A stretch of 64,000 bases of DNA from contig JAVHNS010000004.1 of NCBI GenBank assembly GCA_036872755.1, forward strand, positions 3,100,001 to 3,164,000, given 5' to 3'. Source of the stretch: Orbilia blumenaviensis (Eukaryota > Ascomycota > Orbiliomycetes > Orbiliales > Orbiliaceae). Of the stretch, positions 1 through 11,345 are shown in pieces. A model generated the notes under the pieces. The model was not told where the DNA came from. It ran no database searches and saw only the letters and a program-made list of their open reading frames with translations. Position numbers and translations under genes: made by a program. Each line of letters begins with the position of its first letter. Position 1 is the first letter of the stretch.

Positions 1-1718
1 GAAGACGACGAAGACGACAACGATGAAGGAAGTTATAGCGAGACGGTTGTCAAGGTAACAAAAAAAGCTCGGAGAAACACGATTATAGGGAAGCTCGAGG
101 ATCTGGACTTCGAAGTTGAACAGGAAGACGAAGTTTATTCTTCGGTTACTCAAATCGAAAAGTCTGGGAAGATGCGTGGAGTTAGTACTGCTAGTGTTAA
201 GACTACAAAAACTGTGAAAACTCCATCAAAGCCTGCAGTCGTGAGCGATACTCCAAAGCGCAAACGGAAGACGAAGGAGGAGAAAGAGGCGGAAAAGATG
301 CCTTTAGCGGATCGTGCATTAAACTGCGCTTTCAAAATTGGCGCTCATGTTAGCAGTGCAGCTGGCGTGGAGAACTCTGTCACGAATGCTACCCGGATAG
401 GCGCAAATGCATTTGCATTATTCTTAAAATCGCAAAGGAAATGGGAAAGTCCGCCTTACAAGCCGACGAATATATCGACGTTCAAGAAGTTTACAAAAGC
501 TCAAAACTATGACTCAAGAAAGTCCGTTTTCTCTAACCTGGTTATATTGTCGGTTATCGGATCTGGTTGCTGACAAGACAAGTTAAGACATATGCTGCCC
601 CATGGTTCGTACCTTGTGAACTTAGCTCAAAAGGATAAGGAAAAGGCAACGAAGGCCTACACGAGCTTCATAGATGACCTAAAACGAGCTGAATCGCTCA
701 GTATTGGCCTCTTCAACTTTCAGTAAGAACTGTATCAAGGATTGTAGCATTCTATATTTGCTTCTAATGCGATATTTGGAATAGCCCAGGCTCATCACTC
801 GGTGAACCACGAGACGAAGCGATTGAACGGATTGCAAATGCTTTGAACAAAGCTCACAAAGAAACGGGTTTTGTCAAGACAGTGCTCGAAACTATGGCAG
901 GGCAAGGAAATGTGATAGGCTGTAAGTTCGAGGACCTCCGAGATATCATTGCTCTGGTGGAAGATAAATCTCGCGTCGGGGTATGCATCGATACCTGCCA
1001 CAGTTTCGTAAGTGAAAACGCCCAATGCGTCATGAGAATCCAGCGTCTTCAATGAGAAAGCCAGTAGTGTGCTCACAATTTCGTAAAATAGTCAGCCGGT
1101 TACGATCTCCGGTCTCCGGAAACATATAGTGCCGTCATGAAAGAATTCGATGAGGTGATCGGTTTCGAATACCTGTCAGCTCTGCACCTGAATGACTCGA
1201 AGGCCCCCTTCAACTCGCATCGGGACTTGCATCAGAACATCGGCCTGGGTTTTCTTGGTCTATCGGCATTCAGAAACGTCATGAACACGAAGGAGTTCCG
1301 TGATCTACCCATGGTCTTAGAAACACCGCTGATAGACGACGACGTAAGCGTTTGGGCGAAGGAAATCAAGCTCTTAGAAAGTTTAGTCGGGCTTGAAGCC
1401 GATGATCCGATATTCCTAGCACTGGAGAAGGAGTATGCGGATAAAGGTGCTGCAGAGAGGAAGGCAGTCCTGGATAAACTTGAAAAGAAAGAAGCGGAGA
1501 AGGAAGAGAAGGAGGCAAAGAAGAAGGAGAAAGCGGAGAAAAGAGCAGAAAAAGAGAAACTGAAAGATCAGAAGGCGAAAAAGAAAACCCCAAAGAAAAG
1601 CACGGCTGGGAAGAAGGGTAAGCTATCCAAGGGCACTCTGGAATCCGATTCTAGTGAGCTCAGTGAGCTTGAGACCGGATCAGATACTGATGCAAGCAGC
1701 TGCGGAGGCAAGCATTGA
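1..1718 (+). CDS. APN1: AP endonuclease, endonuclease IV family (5' partial)
   Basis: Base-excision-repair enzyme that cuts the backbone 5' of abasic sites and trims blocked 3' ends, using three metal ions in a TIM barrel. Exons read as <1-521, 588-722, 785-1007 and 1092-1718; the joins restore the family sequence ([45 protein letters not shown]). Visible metal-site segments are [50 protein letters not shown] and MVLETP, so all the usual His/Asp/Glu ligands appear present. An open acidic and then basic N-terminal extension of at least 100 residues precedes the barrel and continues to the left of the window. The C-terminal ~100 residues are Lys/Glu-rich and end in a Ser/Asp-rich tail; yeast Apn1 carries its nuclear signal in a similar tail. 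Family call is very secure; the 5' end is missing. Confidence 0.95.
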
Positions 1719-4002
1719 GAATCCGGTCGAAACTTATGACAATTTTTGTTAAACCCCCTCCTTGGGCTGAACTCTTACCTCTAGTCACACCAGCCGAGAA
1801 CCAATACGGTGAAAAGATGTGACCCACTTACGATTAAACAACGGCCGCGTAAAATTAAATGAAATATAGACGGGAACGAGCTTTGGCAGGCCATTTTTGG
1901 CTGCTGCTTGATCCACCATCTGACCTAGAATTACATGTATACTCTTTCTAATCCTTTCAACGGGGTTTCGGTTTAGAAACTTACAGACTTCAGGACGCTT
2001 ATGTTCGCGGATATTAATTTACGATTCAATCGAAATACCGAGATTGAGGATTCCATGTATTGACAACAGCGCCAAGTCAAAAATTCAGCGAGATGGGCCG
2101 CCAACGCGATTTTATTATCTTGCATACCCACCATTATCCTCAATACAGTTGTTTAACTGTGTTAGATGCAAATACTAGCCACTCTTCGCGAATTCGTCCG
2201 GCCTCGATAATTGAGGCAATACTACAAACTTTGCCACAGGGCCTAATCAACCGGGCAATTAACTTTGCGATTTTGTCGATTTTTCCCGGAGAACATCGCC
2301 CGGATCAGTCATACATACCCTCGCCCTCGTTCAAATGATACAGGTAATTGTAATTGCTCGAAATATTCGAAATCTGCGCAGGCCGGTTTACGGAACAATA
2401 TGGTTCCCATTGTTAAAACAATACCATGTGCACATATATACATGCGCCCACAAGATCCTTATTACATGATGATCAGACGGCTGACAAGCAGCTGGCAGCA
2501 ACTCGATCGCGGAATTAATGATTTGATATCGAAAATAAACAACAAAGGAACAACGCTAGCTAGCTGTAGCCGCCAATAACTGAAGCCGAGACGTCACACA
2601 CTCCATAAATTGCATCTTTCCCACACCCCAGCCCACTCCTAATATATACTTCTTGGCAACAGTTTTACCACAACCACCACAACGAGGAGCTTGCGTATGC
2701 TCGCCAGGGGGTATCTTGTAAACCCCAATTTAGCGGAATTGATGCGGTTCGCTGCTCGAGAGCGAGGACGGGAGGCTACAACCTCAAAATTCAAGCCATT
2801 GCCCGGAGTATTTAACCTTAATCCTGCTAGGGGCCCGGTTAGAACGCTCGGTTCCATCTGCATCTGCAGTGTCCCTAGACCGTTTTATCTGATTTTCACA
2901 GAAGAGGCTGTCTCGCGCCCATACCTCGACTGTGCACAAAACAAGAGCTGGTTTTTTAGATTCCAGGAATCCGTCCCCGCCTATTTTCTTCAGCGCCAGA
3001 AAGCTTATTTCCTCGACAGAATGCCTAACTTCCGACAAGCCGGAGCTAATGAAGTTAATGCGCTGAATATGCATGGGATTTTTAATTACGAGTCAGGAAC
3101 ATCTTCCCAAGACAGGCCATGAAGATGCTAAGGCTTACGTACACTCACAGGGCAAGAAAGCTTAAGCTGAAACAGGTGTGGTCCGGGCCTATACTTTCGT
3201 CGGATCACCACTTCAATGTCTCTCTTGACGACGCTGTGTCCTTCGCACAACAATATGCCATCGATAGGATGAGAGCTAATAGGCGACAGATATCAAGCCA
3301 CCAAGACTGCAGTCACCCCCTTGCGTATTACTGTCTTGGCTTCGGATGTGGAACCGGAGTTTTAAAACCAGGCTTATAGGTTCATAGCCTTGTAGTTCGC
3401 AACCCTGCCTAATTGGGTTGAGATGCGGTCCTTCCACTCCTTACCACATTACCCCATTTCAATGCCCATACCCCGTTTAGACGACTGTGGAGCTGGATTT
3501 TAATATCATAGTAGTTGCGGAAGATGCCGTCACCCTTCCTGTCGGAGACTCTTGCAACTTATTCCGACGTGAATTTGGATCGCGACATTGAGAACAAGTA
3601 TAACGCCCTCCGGGACGTGAGCGCCATCCCGGACACCCCTTGCTACTATTGCCATCGGTTCTGAGTGCGAACCTAATGTGATTCGTGGAAATTTCAAAAT
3701 GGAGATCAGGCTAGGTGAAAATATCGCATTTGGCCAGGCGGAAGGCGTGATAGTAGAAAGTTTTACTTTGAGGATCACATCAATAAAGTTATATGTAGTG
3801 ATTTCAGACGAATCGATAGTTTCTGTCTATAAATATGACCTCTTCTCGCATTCAAAACTCTCAATCATCAGCTCAGACAACCAAGCAACTTTAGCTACTT
3901 CAAAGCCTCCATTCAATTCTGCTCTTCAATTCAAGCAATTGACAATCCTTTTTCACGCCTTTCTTTTAACATTAAAGAATTTTTATATTCCAAATATCTA
4001 AA
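1719..4002. other. Intergenic spacer, no convincing gene
   Basis: Apart from the APN1 3' flank, I see no recognisable gene. An ATG-initiated frame at 2697-3122 (141 aa) and a 46-aa frame at 3524-3664 (beginning MPSPFLSETLATY) are open but match nothing I know. The right end is the promoter and leader of the proline-rich protein gene at 4003. Confidence 0.5.
3828..3835 (+). promoter_or_regulatory. TATA box of the proline-rich secreted protein gene
   Basis: TATAAATA lies 168 bp upstream of the ATG at 4003. It is followed by an A/C/T-rich leader (CTCAATCATCAG, ACAACCAAGCAAC) without an intervening ATG, as is typical for strongly expressed fungal secreted proteins. The assignment is inferred from position. 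Confidence 0.5.
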
Positions 4003-4407
4003 ATGCAGCTCACTACTCTCTTCGCTGTCCTCGCCGCGGCTTTGACCGTCTCCGCCGCCCCTCAATTCACTGGACGCCCTTCTGGTGTTCCAAGCGGTAT
4101 CCCAAGTGGCACTTTCACTCGCCCAGCCCCACCAAGTGGCACTCCCCCAGCTCCACCAAGCGGTACTGAGCGCCCAACTTTCACTCGCCCAACTGGTGCT
4201 CCCCCAACCGATCGTCCTACCTTCTCTCCTCCACCAATCTCGATCCCAACTGAGCGCCCATCCTTCAGCGCCCCACCACCTGGATCCGTTCCAACTGGAC
4301 GCCCTACTCCACCAGTGGTCTCTATCCCCACCGAGCGACCAACTTTCTCCGCCCCTACTGGCGTCCCACCATTCACTCGCTCTGCTCGCCCAACTCCGAG
4401 CGCTTAA
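4003..4407 (+). CDS. Small proline-rich secreted protein
   Basis: 134 aa, single exon. Residues 1-19 (MQLTTLFAVLAAALTVSAA) form a classic signal peptide, with cleavage likely before PQF. The mature part is almost entirely Pro, Ser, Thr and Gly with no Cys and no globular domain. It contains imperfect repeats around the core RPTF/RPSF, preceded by TE, TD or TR and followed by S/T-rich Pro runs, plus an N-terminal PSGVPSGIPSGT block. Such composition suggests an O-glycosylated cell-wall or extracellular protein. Codon use is strongly biased to C-ending and preferred codons (GCC, ACT, CCA), which argues for high expression. There is no GPI signal at the C terminus. I do not recognise a named family; two overlapping frames are shadows caused by the repetitive composition. 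Confidence 0.8.
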   Translation: MQLTTLFAVLAAALTVSAAPQFTGRPSGVPSGIPSGTFTRPAPPSGTPPAPPSGTERPTFTRPTGAPPTDRPTFSPPPISIPTERPSFSAPPPGSVPTGRPTPPVVSIPTERPTFSAPTGVPPFTRSARPTPSA

Positions 4408-5642
4408 ATTTCAGGAGTCAACAAATGCCAATAGTCCCCAGAGAGATATCTTTATACTAGCCTGAATATGGGGACCTAACGGTACAGCGATGAGCAACTG
4501 TGTTTCTCGATGAACGAAAACTGCCAAATGCCGAGACACTGGCACAAGAGTATTACCGGGCCTTTGGTAGTAATCGCTAAAATCTGGACTATGAAAGCTT
4601 TATTCGATTCTACTACGACTATTTGAGCTCAGATTTATAATTTACAAGAAGACAATAATATCTCGATAGAAAGATTTCAAAACATTTATATCGACACCAA
4701 GAGTTTCTAAGCAGAGTTATCTTTCGAGCCCAGATTGTCATTTGTTCTGATGTTCATATTTTGTGACTTTTTTTTGACTTTACAGTGTATATAGTTATTG
4801 CGTACAATATAAAATTAACCGTTGTCTCGATGTCGGCGGCTAACTAGCGAGATCCTTTTCTCTATTCCATTATTCATTACTCGTGACAATACCCACAAAT
4901 CTATTGTAATCAAGTATGTCCAAGCTGGTCTCGTTGGTAACCAGACAACACAAGTCCAAACCAAATTTTGAAGAACTGGGATTATAACCGCGTTGTCAGG
5001 CGCAAAATCCAACAAAACCCTCGTCGACACCCCCAACGCAATAACTGCAACAAAGGCAATTTGTAGTGTCATGGGTGTGGTGCCACAAGATTGAATTATA
5101 TACACCCAAAACTAGCTGTATTCCGTAGAAGGAAACAATTCGAAATGATATTGTTCCGAGTTTCTTGACGTTAATGTATCTTTCGGAAAATCTTTCCCAG
5201 TGGCGTGCCTCAAAATTTATGTTTCGTTAATATAAGTTTGCCACCGGCTGCCTCCATGCCCGGTGTGTCTGGATTGTGTCTGTTCGAGCTCGAGCCCCTA
5301 GTTTTATTACGAAGGTCCGAATCTCCGCGGGCCCGGAGTTATCAAGAAAGTCGAGGTGATTTCTGTTTGACTGTGGTCTGATGACCGGTTATGCCAACTT
5401 TTGTGTCGACGTACGTACCAGTATATGCCATTACTTACTTTGCACCCCAGGTCCGTGGATCCGTCTCTGACCGTTTCGTATCACTGGAAGCTCACCAGAA
5501 TCCTCGATTCTGTGACCTATGGATTATTTTGACAATAGAAATTAATGCTTTATTTGGGTATCTACAAGGGACATGATCTAACTATGCATACAAAAGAATT
5601 GAAAAAAAAAAAGCATTACAAACGTAAAAAACAGGCTCGTCA
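4408..5642. other. Intergenic spacer, AT-rich
   Basis: This holds the 3' flank of the proline-rich gene and the 3' flank of the membrane-protein gene on the other strand. A hydrophobic minus-strand frame at 4815-5072 (first ATG at 5072, about 85 aa, two hydrophobic stretches) is too short and unrecognised to call as a gene. Confidence 0.45.
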
Positions 5643-6899
5643 TTACAGCATGGCCAAGAAAGTCAAAGGTTCTCTTTTCTGTAGCTCAATCCAAGTGGTC
5701 ATAAACCCGTCTTTCGACGACGGCGCAGCTAGTGTATAGCAATCTACCCAACTCGACGAATCACCATTCTCTCCAGAATACTGCTTCATCACCTGCTCTC
5801 TAAACTTCGGCCCCGTTGAGGATTTCCTGACGAAATCCCCCTTTCCAAAGCCATCGATGACGACGATTTCCTTCGGTTTTGACTCCTGGTACGCATGTAG
5901 CGGTACAGAAACAAGAGTGAAAACTAGAATTGAAAGGATGATGAAGACAGACGCATCCTTTCGAATCGGCGCCTTTGGCTTCTCGCGCTTGAGAGAACCG
6001 ACGAAGTAAAGTTCCTCAGAGTTGGATTCTTGTTCCCTCGCCTTCTTGCGCTCCACCTCTTCGCGATAATTCCAGATATATTCGAACAGGTCTCTTGATG
6101 CAGTGATGAGATGGAAGCCAGATATGGTGATATAGGCTCCCAGTAAGATAGCAAGAACGGCAATGGCGAGTTCGGAGGGGGACGTGAATGTCACAGTCAA
6201 GGCGAGGTTGTCAACATTTCGAACCGTGGCCCCCCAGAATTCGGCTTTTTGTGTGTTTGTCCTCGAGTCGAAGTCATCAGGACATCCGACCATCGAGGGC
6301 TGAAGTGGGCATCTCCAGATCGCTACGGGGCAAGTGCCTCCGGAGAGACCATAGAATCCGTATTCAAATGCACCCTTTACAAATGGTAATACGAACATCA
6401 TTATCACCGATGCGAAGGTAATCCATGCATTTAGTTGTGCGATTCTTTTGAAGAAAGCTCCATAGAATCGGCTTGAGAGGAGCCCACAATCTAGGGCGCT
6501 GGAAAGAGTTGAGATGAAAAGGGCAGCGATGGCAGAAACTGGCGGATAGCGATTCGGTTCCGGTAGAAAAGTCTTGATGGCGAGGATGAATGTCGCTATC
6601 GATCGAACTGTTGTTATAAATAATACAAAAAGTGTGATTTTTGCCCGTAAACTCTCGCCTCTTGCTTCATATCGTTGTTTTAGTGTCGAATAATAGCCCC
6701 ATGATGCTACCATGAAGGATAGGGCAAAGCTGCATAGAAGCCACGGCCATGGAACAAGTATTGTCGGCCGGTCGTATACGATGGAAACCGTTGATGTGTG
6801 ATTGGTCCTCCAATAGCCCTCCTTTATCCCGTTGGTTCCAAATGGCCAACCGACCTCATTCGGGTCGATTGTGCGTCGAACGAAGTCTAAAGCTTCCAT
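5643..6899 (-). CDS. Six-span membrane protein of unknown function
   Basis: 418 aa in a single exon, with an ATG at 6899 and an A-rich leader. Predicted membrane segments by hydrophobicity are at about residues 47-69, 86-109, 120-141, 156-176, 243-264 and 316-334. A roughly 65-residue loop between spans 4 and 5 carries three Cys (190, 197, 206), consistent with an extracytoplasmic disulfide-bonded loop. A charged cytosolic stretch (about 278-312, Arg/Lys/Glu-rich) lies between spans 5 and 6. The last ~80 residues are soluble. An N-terminal NHT sequon precedes span 1. I do not recognise the family. A fungal-specific plasma-membrane or endomembrane protein is the most that can be said. It is an isolated gene with no informative neighbours. 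Confidence 0.75.
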   Translation of the reverse strand: MEALDFVRRTIDPNEVGWPFGTNGIKEGYWRTNHTSTVSIVYDRPTILVPWPWLLCSFALSFMVASWGYYSTLKQRYEARGESLRAKITLFVLFITTVRSIATFILAIKTFLPEPNRYPPVSAIAALFISTLSSALDCGLLSSRFYGAFFKRIAQLNAWITFASVIMMFVLPFVKGAFEYGFYGLSGGTCPVAIWRCPLQPSMVGCPDDFDSRTNTQKAEFWGATVRNVDNLALTVTFTSPSELAIAVLAILLGAYITISGFHLITASRDLFEYIWNYREEVERKKAREQESNSEELYFVGSLKREKPKAPIRKDASVFIILSILVFTLVSVPLHAYQESKPKEIVVIDGFGKGDFVRKSSTGPKFREQVMKQYSGENGDSSSWVDCYTLAAPSSKDGFMTTWIELQKREPLTFLAML

Positions 6900-9800
6900 C
6901 TTGTTCGCGAATTCGTTAAAAAGTCCAAATCCCTTTTTTCGTGGTGTTTCTACTTCGGGTCACACTTAGTCACACTTACACCCTCGATTTGGAGAGGAAT
7001 GGATATCGGTTGGGTGACCAGTAGGAAAGAATTGTAGATCATAAACTCATACTAGAGGTGTGACCGGTGCGGGTGCAGCAGTCCTGGTATATATTGGGAA
7101 AGAGCCGGAATAGGACTCCGCGTTAGGACCTATAATCCACGCCCAGAGTGACCTGGGAAAGCTGGCCCCTCCGCAGGATTTTAAATCGCGGATGAAATCT
7201 GAGTGGCCACCCACACTTCATGCTTCCAAGGAAGCCCTTCGGCCTTCGTATTGCCCTTCCATAACACCAGCATGACCCGACAGATTCGGCTGTATGCAGG
7301 CAAAGAACCAGGGTCTGTGCGGTGGAGGCGCTCAAAGGCTCGCTCAACACAGAGATGCTGGGCTTGGGCACGGTTAAATCGGTGAAACCACGGCTGTAAG
7401 TTAGCGGGGAACTGGCCAATAATATGGGGGCTGGACTTGAATCCGAAGTCCCCAGAGTGGGGCGCTGGAGAAACTTTGGGGTATGAAGTCCCATTTGCAG
7501 GGAATATATTTCGATCTCTAACCCAAAATATAGTTTGCGACAGCTGCCATGTGGATTACCGTTAGTAAACGTGAACATTGTTTGCTCCGCAATGCACGAC
7601 AATGCAATTGGTGGCGTCCGCCGAAGTTCGCGCAAGTCGAAGAATCATTTTATCCGGTAGGAAATTTATAACGATTCGAGTCTTTCTAGCGACCGTCTAA
7701 AATGAATTAGAATTTCATGGAGAGCTTTTTTTCAGACTAGAGAAGCGTATAGCTTTTCTTCGGATTTTCCAAACTCCGGATGGTGTGTTTCCTGTCAAAA
7801 AGAAAGGCCCCCATGTCGGCTTGCAGCAGCGAATAACCCATGCCGCGGTCATGGTCTATAATACCGAGTAATATTAATACGCACAAGGTTTAAAACTGCT
7901 CATGCGTCTCGTGAGCCCGTGCGTCGGAGTTGGCCCACTTCGAGGCTTCGGACTGAAAAAATGGGTATTTTATGGACAGAGTTAGAGCTTCCCCAATAAT
8001 TTCACTCTGTCGTCGATAAAAAATACTCCGATAGATGCCGCCATTATAGTTTGGGGGGGAAATGACAACTTCATGAATTCTGTTTGTGAAGCTGTTACCC
8101 TGCAGGACGCAAACCATCTATTCGAGGAACCGCCTGCCAGCTGCCTCCATAACCCAAACTCACAGTGTTGAGCTTGGCTCAGGGCAAACACGGCTGACCT
8201 CTAAATGAAAGGATCTTAACGCATTGATCAATATCGACGGCCCCGCAAGAAATATATTACAAGCATAACCAGGTATTAAAACGTCCAAGGAAACCCTGCT
8301 TCGACTCCGGCGGGGAGAAATCGGTATCGTAGCATGCGCATGCGTTCTTGGTATTTTAATGGCTGCATGAAACGGTACCCATGAGCCTTCTTCCATCGTT
8401 TCGAATTATCCCTCCACCCTCGTGAACCGCTGTATCGCGTTATGATGTCGAGAGCTTCTCAAGCTCGGATGTTGATGCCTAGAAATTCGAATCATTTGAT
8501 GCGCTCGAATTGGTCACCACATTCCTTAAGCTATCTATCCCGCAACAACATTCATTTTATTGTACCTATCCTAAGCTATATACATATATCCGCCGATAGG
8601 GCATTCTACTTGCGTATAGATCTACATTCAGGATAAAACATGAGTGTAATCGTTTAGCATCGGCAATTGAAACGAAACTCCGTAGATACTTGAACAAGGT
8701 CGGGCGTCTGTCCTTTGGGCTTAAGAGATTAAGTAAGCGTATTAAACGCCAATCCGAACTCAAAGCCGAAGTGGTGCTCAGATTTGATACTGCAACAATC
8801 CTCGACGTTACATTTAGCCGTTAGGCTTACCAGTCATATATCTGGGAGCCCTGGTAAATGATGGGTTACAACCATTTTAGTACTTGGCATAGTCTGAACA
8901 TGAACAACCTCGGATCTCCTAGCAAGGGTTCAGAAGTTTTATTGTATTGCGAGTTCGATCGGAGACAAGAATCAATACTCGGTGAGCCGTTGGCCTATAA
9001 TCCTGTATTAATTTTGGTATTCTGATCCCATCATGGGAATCTAAAATTTCAGAGGTCGGATCTAGAGCTAGTTTCTCCGGCTACATATATATTTTCCGGG
9101 TACAATTCTAGCGTCTGACATTTGATGATTTCTCCCTCTCAGTACAGCATGTTTTTTGTCCGATTAAATCATATCTCTCGCTCAAGAAGCCGATAGTCAG
9201 CAAAGTATGGAATGGTAGTAATTGGTCAGTCCCGACCAGTATAGATATTCACTTGCGACCAGTGTACGACATACCCCGAAAAATATATCAGGCATTGGAT
9301 TCCATCAATGGTAAATTTATAGCGCAATATCTGGGTCGGGATGAGCTTAGTTTCGCATACATGTAGCGGATTCCTGATGAAATAGCTATAGGGGTGCCAG
9401 CACATTCATGACTTTTGCTTCGTATGCTCTTGTACCTTAGATTTTAATTGACGGGATGTGAAATGATATACATAGCTGCACTATTACACTCGTTCCCAAA
9501 AGTCCTCGAATCGAAGGGCTTATGAGAAGTATTAAGACAGGGGGGCGGGTGCGTAAGCTTTGCCGGCACTTTACTTCGTATCCGTGCCACATATTCGCAT
9601 GCACTTGGTGTGATAATCAAGCGATATCCACCCAAGTCGTATTCGGTTTGAAGATTGCTGCAACGTTGATTCCGAATCTCGGATACTCGCTATTAATTCT
9701 AAGCGTCGAACCTAGGATATTCATATATGTAATGTAGTAAGTTTGTGAATCGCAACAGTATGGTTAGTTGTGGTTTTTTTGGGATGCATCGAGGCCACAT

Positions 9801-11345
9801 AGCGACAGAACTCAATTCATTATACGCATGTACCTATATACACAAACTACCAATCTATATTTGATAGAGTACCAGCTATAAAATCAATCGGTTGAGTCTA
9901 AAGGATAATTATCTCGGAGTCTTCTGCGTGTATATGTTACATGACTGATCACGTAATATGGATATACCGTTATAGAAACTAATAAATCTATATTTGGCGA
10001 ATTTGTATTGGGCTGGGCTAGCTAGCGGAAATATCTACAATTTTATGTCCACATATACTACACGACTAGTCCATACATATATTTACGCTTGCTGCCGAGC
10101 TCTGAGCCTTGTGATTATCGGTTGCCGTAATTCTTGTTAGATACCTATAGACCGATCATTATTTGGTAGTATAGCTGCCTAGGTAAGCTGCAATTTTGCA
10201 GATTTAAATGTGGTTCTCGGTGAGTAGAGCAGTCTATACCAAAATTTCTATCTTTGGTGAATTAAATGATACGTAAAAACTCTACACCGGCTTTGATCTC
10301 AACACACGGAGGGCTACCGGGACTAGTCTTTATCCAGGAATCTATACCGGAAAGTTATTAGGTGTGTATGCTCTCGATCAGATGAAGTGTGACCCCTAAT
10401 GACAGAACTCCAACGGTGTCTCGGATCAGTAGGAGTAGAAAATGCAACAGGCCGTGTGTTGTCGCAAGAGCCGCGACACGACACCTTCCCGAATGACACG
10501 GTTTCGGTGACTGCAACGGAAATACCGCCAAACCGAACCGAACCGGCAGGCCGGTGCCTGTTGAGCTTTGAATCCGAATTCTGCGTCCAAAGAAAGCTGC
10601 ATTGCCGCGCGCCGGTCGCAATACCATGCTGGGACCAAGCTTTGGGAAGAGCTGCGAACCCGGAAATGTCGCCCGCCAAGACGAGGTACCGACATCCCAA
10701 ACAGCGGCCTTAAACGGCGTTGGCCCCTTGTTCCTTAACTGCTTCTGGCGACGTGTCTAAAGCTCACTTCGTCGAACCCAACCGATCACATCCTCCTCGT
10801 CACGGCTGTCGACACAGTGTACTTTTATAACCGGTCGCATTTGGACCTGAAGTTTCGAAGGAACAATTGCTGCACTCGAATTCCCTGGCTGGAAGCTTAG
10901 GTTGAAGGGAGAAACTTTTGGCTTGGTATGACCTCAGTCTGGAACCAGCAGCCTTCTCGAAGCTCTTTGGGATTCGCCAACATCACCAACATCACCATAA
11001 AATCTCTCCACAATTAGAGACAGCTCTGTGCGATCCTATATATAAACGGCGGCAAGCATATATAAAGACACTTCATTCAAGAATACCTTTCAAATACGGC
11101 ATTGTATAATACACACGCGATAGGACCTAGCAAAACACCGACTATCAAACCTTAATTAACTAAGAGCCAGCATTTTAAACATCATAAACGAGTTAAACGA
11201 GGTCAATACATACTCTAGTCAGGCATCGGTATCATTTCCCCAGGGCTACGGCTTTGCCGTTGGATTGAGTCGGGACAGACAAGCTGGCTGTTGGTAGGAT
11301 AGGGGTCGATTGTCGTCGACACCCTCATCCATTCGCTCTCTCATC
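6900..11345. other. Gene-poor spacer with one transposase relic
   Basis: No intact gene is seen. The left part holds the promoter of the membrane-protein gene and then the Harbinger-type relic at 7181-7690. The stretch 7.7-10.3 kb is AT-rich and full of stops in all frames. The last ~600 bp, with CATCACCAACATCACC repeats and A/C-rich leader sequence, is the likely promoter and leader of the PMR1-type ATPase. Confidence 0.5.
7181..7690 (-). pseudogene. Decayed PIF/Harbinger-type DDE transposase fragment
   Basis: Two adjoining minus-strand frames together read as the C-terminal half of a Harbinger (HARBI1-like) transposase. The upstream frame has MFTFTNGNPHGSCRKLYF, matching the family pattern around 'M.FT....G..GS..D'. 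After a frameshift near 7500 the second frame has SGDFGFKSSP (the G-D-x-G-Y region), then FNRAQAQHLCVERAFERL (family: YNRAxxxxRxxVERAFGxLK, holding the third catalytic acid), then PAYSRICRVMLVLWKGNTK and EGLP (family: LQYSPxxVCRIIxACxVLHN...GLP). An in-frame stop ends it at 7181. It is broken by frameshift and substitution (HN in LHN lost, FG changed to FE), so it is an old relic. Terminal repeats were not identified. Confidence 0.65.

Noticed and set aside
2697..3122. 141-aa ATG frame behind a TATA-like element
   Set aside because: Composition looks random, no family similarity, and the opposite strand is equally open.
10323..10713. Four overlapping frames on both strands
   Set aside because: GC-richer patch upstream of PMR1; no frame shows similarity and all overlap each other, so none can be preferred.
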